Assembly: GCA_025617375.2 (NCBI GenBank)
Contig: JAMYGW020000002.1
Span: 2,790,001 to 2,854,000 of the forward strand
DNA length: 64,000 bases
Reading direction: 5' to 3'
Source of the DNA: Acarospora socialis
Taxonomy: Eukaryota; Ascomycota; Lecanoromycetes; Acarosporales; Acarosporaceae
Under the pieces are notes generated by a model that saw nothing but the letters and a program-made list of their open reading frames with translations, had not been told where the DNA came from and did not search any database. The translations under genes and the position numbers were made by a program. Positions 59,831 through 64,000 of this stretch are shown here, piece after piece. Within the stretch, counting starts at the first letter, position 1, and every line of letters starts with the position of its first letter.

Positions 59831-62800
59831 CTGAGAGTAAACTCTATCCATTCCGCCCCCTTCTCGATCACCGACCCGGCCACCCCCTTAACAACCTCCT
59901 CCACCAAAATTAAGTCCACAAACCCGCTCCACCCCCTCGACTCCGGCACCGCCTTTAGTAGGTTCGCATACCGGAGCACGTTCGCGACAACATCCCCCTC
60001 GCCTGCCCCATCACCCGTGATGCTGGACGGGCGATGAATCACCACCGGCAGCCCCACCTCCCTTCCCACCCTCTCCAACAAGACTTCGCTCACCCACTTG
60101 CTAGCCGCATACCCATCCTTGAACCCCTCAGACGGTGGAAACCCCGCCAGCGATTCTGGCGCGAGAGAATTACCACCCACAAGCTTCCCGACCGTGCCGG
60201 TTGAAACAAAATGCACCGGAACCTTCCTCGGCAGCGCCATCTCAACTAGCGCCTTGGTAGCGCCGACGTTGGCGGCGCGCAGGGATTCATACGTCTTCAA
60301 AAAGGAGACGTCGGCGCCGTTGTGAATGATTGCGTCCGCCGAGGCGGAGAGAGCGGCGAATGCGGCGGGGGAGAGGCCGAGATAGGGGAGCAAAAGGTCG
60401 CCTGTGTGGAGGACGACCTTTTCGGAGTGAGTGAAGGAGGCGAGTTTGGACGGGTCGCGGACAGCGAGGCAGTGGATCTTGGTGATGTTGGAGTTGCTGG
60501 TAAGGGACCGGAGGAGGTGCTGCCCTAGGAAGCCGGTAGCACCGGTGAGGAGGACGGTCTGCGGAGGGTGGTGAAGGGGTTTGGTCGATGGTGGGGAGGG
60601 TTGGGTGGTGAGCAGGGAGGAGGGGATGGCGACTTCGGAGGCCCAGTCAATCGAGGAAGGTTTCTCCGAGTCGGAGGCGGAATGGATGGCCGAGGCCATG
60701 GCGGAGAGGGTGCTATGTTCAAAGAGGCGCAGCAGCGGGAGGGTGACATCGAATTCGCGGCGCACGGAGTTGCGCAGCTCGATGAGCAGCATCGAGTTGC
60801 CGCCGACTTGGAAGAAGTCGGAGGCTGGAGTGAGGGTGTGCAGGCCTCGAGTCTGGGCGGGCAGGACGGATTCCCAGATCTGGGCGAGCTTGCGCTCCGT
60901 TGAGGTCAGGGAGGGCTTGCCCTCCCGTGGAGAGCCAGAGGGGAGGTGGGGGGTTTGCAGGGTCTTGCGGTCGGTCATATCCGAGGTGGTCAGGGGGATG
61001 CGATCGATGGCGAAGATGGCGGCCGGGCGCATGTACTGTGGGAGGGGCAGGGATGCAGCGAGGGTCTGAAGGAACTGTTGGGTGTTTGTTGGGGCGGTTG
61101 ATGATAGGACTGCGTGGGCGACGAGGATGGTTGGGTTGCCGCGAGGGGTGACGACGACTTCGCTGACTTGTCCGTTGGCGGCAGCGAGGATGGACTGCTC
61201 GATGTCTTGGAGTTCGACGCGAAGGCCGCGGAGTTTTACTTGCGTGTCGCCGTCAATGCGGCCGAGGATCTCGAGGGTGCCGTCGGCGCGGAGCACGCCC
61301 TTGTCTCCGGTGCGGTAGCTTGTCAGCGAAGGAAGTCCTGAGGAACTTGCGCTCAGTCTCCTCGGGTTGTTCAGGTACCCAATGGCAACACCTGCACCGG
61401 CAATGTGGATCTCGCCAGGGAACCCAATCGGTTGAGGGTTCAAGTCTTCATCGACGATGTAGATGGCATAGTTGGGAAGGGCTCTCCCAGCCGTAATGTG
61501 CTGGCTCTCGAGAATGACCTCGAGTTCGTTGGAAGACAGGGAACACTCGGTCGGGCCATAAGCGTTAAAGATACGGAACGAGTGCTCAAAGCGGTTCGTG
61601 AGTTGTCGGAACGCCTGCACCAGCTCGGCAGAGAACTTCCACGACTTGGACTGGAAGAGACTGTCTGCACCGTGACGAAGCCACGCGAGGTACTCGGGCG
61701 GGGTGGCGCTGGTGTAAGTGATCTCGTGATCGAGGAGGATTTGAGCAACGGCGGCAAAGTCCTTGCGAAGCGACTCAGGAACGATGACGAGGGTCCCGCC
61801 GTTAGCGAGGGCGATGAAGATTTGATTCAACGACATGTCAAACCCGACTGAACTTTGCTGGAGGACGGTCTCGGAGCCAAAACCGTGAGTGACGGTCAAG
61901 GCCTCGACGTGGTTGCGGAAGTTGCTGTGGGAAAGGACAACGCCCTTGGACACCCCCGAGGTGCCGCTGGTGAAGAGGATGGCAGCCGGGTCGCTGGCTG
62001 TGACGTTGACCGCATGAGTGTGTCCTCCGTTAGGCAGATTGGAAACATCCAGGACAGCGACGGAAGACGGAAGAGCTAGGTCGCCAGTTTTTGTGACGGT
62101 CGTCGTGTTGACCAGGACTGCTGCAGGCTTGCAGTCGGCGACAATGACTTGCAGTCTTTCGGCAGGAATGTTGACGTCCAGTGGCGCGTAGATGGCGCCG
62201 ATTCGGAGAATGGCTAGGAGTGAGAAGACGAGGCGCGCCGACGCCTCTTGAAAGACAGCAACAACAGAGCCCTTGGTGACACTCGCATCAAGGAGTGCCG
62301 ATGAGATGCGGTTGACCTCTGCACTGAGTTGCTGGTAGGTCCACGACCGGCCGGTGATCTCCTTGAGAGAAACCGCCTTGGGGAGTTCAGCGATGATGTT
62401 GTCGATGCGGCCTGGCAATGTCCCTGGCCAGCTAGAAGGCAAAACGGGGCCTAAAAGAGGTCAATACGAAACATTACGAGAGGACGAAAAAAACTTATTT
62501 TGACCAAGCTGGACCGCATGGTTAATATCCTCCATCGAAAAGAGCGAGATATCTTTCAACGGCTGTCCCGACATCCGACAAACATCCCCCAGCAGCCTAA
62601 AGTACATGTCCAGGACCTTGTTCGTCTCCCCTCCCCATAGAGACCCTTCTGCAACATGAGAATCACCCTGGTATCATGTCCCGGATTCTCAATAATATCT
62701 AACGATATATCATACCCGGACCTTGGCAGCGAGATCTCCTGCATCTTGCCCGTCGCCCCATCGAATCTCCGCGTCTCGCTCACCCTCTGGCGGTAGTTGA

Positions 62801-64000
62801 TAAACGCCTGGAACAGCGGACTGAACGACGTCGGCCGCTCGCAATCTATGTTTTCCAGAAGAACATCGAACGGTAGCCGCGAGTGCGACATGGCGAGGTA
62901 AGCCTTGCGGCGCGTCTCCTTGAGGACAGCCTCGAAGGTCTGGGTGCCGTCGAGGTGGAAGCGAAGCGGCAGCAGGTTTAGGTACATGCCGATGCTCTCG
63001 GCCACGCGGTCGTCCCAGCGGTTGGCGTCGGCCATGCCGATGCAGACGTCGGCGGTACCGAGGAGCTTGAAGAGGAGGATTTCGAAGACACCGAGGTAGA
63101 AGTGGAACACGTTGGCCTTGAGGCGGTGGCAAGTGTCTTCGATTTGCTTAGCGAGGGCGGGGAGCACGGTGCGGCTGAAGGAGGTGTGCGAGTACTCGGC
63201 GAGGGGGCTGCGGGTTTTGGTGGAGGAAAAGGGGAGGAGGGGGAGGGGTGCCGGGTGGTTAGCGAGCTCGGACTTCCAGTAGTCGATGTCGTTTTGAAGG
63301 CTGCCGGAGGAGATTTCCTGGCGAAGTTTCTCCGAGTAGTCGGAGTACTGGAAGACGTCCTCGGGGAGGGTCTGACCGTTGTAGGCGCGCTGGAGGACGT
63401 TAAGAAAGACTTCGAGGCTGATGCCATCGAGAATAATATGGTGCGAGCCGATGAGGAGCCAGCTCTTGGTGGGTGTTAGCGAGAGGTGGATCAGGCGCAT
63501 GCATTCGCCGTGCTCGATGTCGTAGATGTGGTTCTTCAGCTTTTCGAACTCCTCGACGACTTGGGACTCATCGGCGATAGCCGTTCTCTCCAGATACAGG
63601 CGGGATGTTTCCGAGATGGCCTGGACCGGCTTCTGGTCCTCATCGGTGAAGAAGGAAGTGCGAAAGGCCTCGTGGCGAGCAGCGATCTTGTGCACCGCGC
63701 CCCCGAGACTGTCGAGGCGAATCGTGCCCTCGATCGAGACAGAGATGGTGCTGTTGGCCGTTGTTTGGTCCTCCATTAGCTGCTTGAGAAACCAGAACCT
63801 CGACTGTCCAGGTGAGATAGGGATGATCTTTTCGAAGTCGGTCCGTGAGACATTGTTGAGAGGGGGCGCAGTCAATGGCTCCGTCTTGTTGTGCCCGTCG
63901 TCAAGCTGGCTAGTAGCCGCACCCACGGAGCTGTCATTGTCGTCGCCTGTCTGGCTCGTTCCATTGCTGCCGCTTGTCAGGATGATGCTCGGCACCGAGG
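59809..64000 (-). CDS. PKS-NRPS hybrid synthase, NRPS half (C-A-T-R), partial and interrupted
   Basis: The frame enters from the right edge through a Ser/Gly/Thr-rich linker, as found after the ACP of fungal PKS-NRPSs. The condensation domain is 62500-63830, with catalytic HHIILDG at 63423-63443. After an intron comes adenylation (about 60950-62440): LFTSGTSGVSKG, NAYGPTE, YRTGDKG and GRIDGDTQVKLRG are all visible; the A10-like box lacks the usual NGKxDR lysine. The carrier domain has FFQVGGNSMLL (about 60780-60820). The reductase/cyclase has GATGFLG and YAASK, but ends after about 240 residues where the family has roughly 380. The last codons, to the stop at 59809, are repeat-derived. The C and A frames also do not connect cleanly. 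Such enzymes load one amino acid onto a polyketide, often giving tetramic acids or aldehydes. I judge it partial and probably inactive; product unknown. Confidence 0.85.
62451..62504 (-). other. Predicted intron between C and A domains of the synthase
   Basis: 54 nt in the gene sense: donor GTCAAAATAAG, branch-like TTGAC and acceptor TTTTAG. Splicing gives Gln-Leu-Gly-Pro-Val-Leu-Pro in phase with the adenylation-domain frame. The donor is not the strongest consensus. Confidence 0.6.

Noticed and set aside
59816-63779. Plus-strand open frames over the synthase (e.g. 60581-61069, 61405-61851, 63486-63779)
   Set aside because: They are antisense shadows of a GC-rich coding gene whose minus-strand domains are unambiguous.
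1-64000. tRNA or rRNA genes
   Set aside because: No cloverleaf A/B box pair or rRNA core sequence was recognised on either strand by eye.

Overview
The window looks like a chromosomal segment of a filamentous ascomycete (Pezizomycotina). The signs are the NRPS half of a fungal PKS-NRPS hybrid synthase, short introns of about 50-65 nt with GT...CTRAY...AG signals, Ty3/Gypsy chromoviruses, Ty1/Copia elements, Tad1-like LINEs, a fungal hAT transposase relic, and a very AT-rich, point-mutated repeat island. Assignments rest on motifs read by eye; no database search was run.

Layout. 1-2.05 kb: AT-rich repeat debris, including a Gypsy fragment and a block of GGGTCGGGT-type motifs. 2.5-4.93 kb: one normal-composition host gene on the + strand, with two introns and a predicted secreted, repeat-bearing product. 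4.9-5.9 kb: transition zone. 5.9-59.83 kb: a repeat island of about 54 kb made of nested elements. Copia D (from 7563) is interrupted by the complete Gypsy A (8154-14312, TSD TAAAT) and abuts Gypsy B, which is itself interrupted by Copia C (21297-26767). Next come two diverged copies of an unidentified repeat (27.3-32.9 kb) and a hAT relic split by LINE H (33684-37833). Copia E is complete (39601-45093, TSD TTCAT). LINE F (47521-58825) is split by the complete Gypsy G (51264-58417, TSD CTCTG/CTCTA). A last Gypsy pol fragment runs to about 59830. 59.83-64 kb: the C-A-T-R half of a PKS-NRPS on the - strand. Its 5' PKS part lies beyond the window and its 3' end is lost into the repeat island.

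The island carries a hypermutation footprint. In the LTR pairs of Gypsy A (about 40 differences in 352 bp) and Gypsy G (20 in 236 bp) every difference I can align is a transition. CpG and CpC/GpG are almost absent while CpA/TpG stay common, which is not the classic CpA-directed RIP pattern. All virus-like elements here are fossils.

Most notable points: (1) the unusual mutation context; (2) a Cys-rich accessory ORF antisense to pol in both complete chromoviruses, which in G is the longest open frame of the island; (3) hairpin-forming tandem repeats in the leaders of the Copia elements; (4) a secondary-metabolite synthase truncated exactly at the island edge; (5) two long unidentified repeat copies with an intron-like structure.
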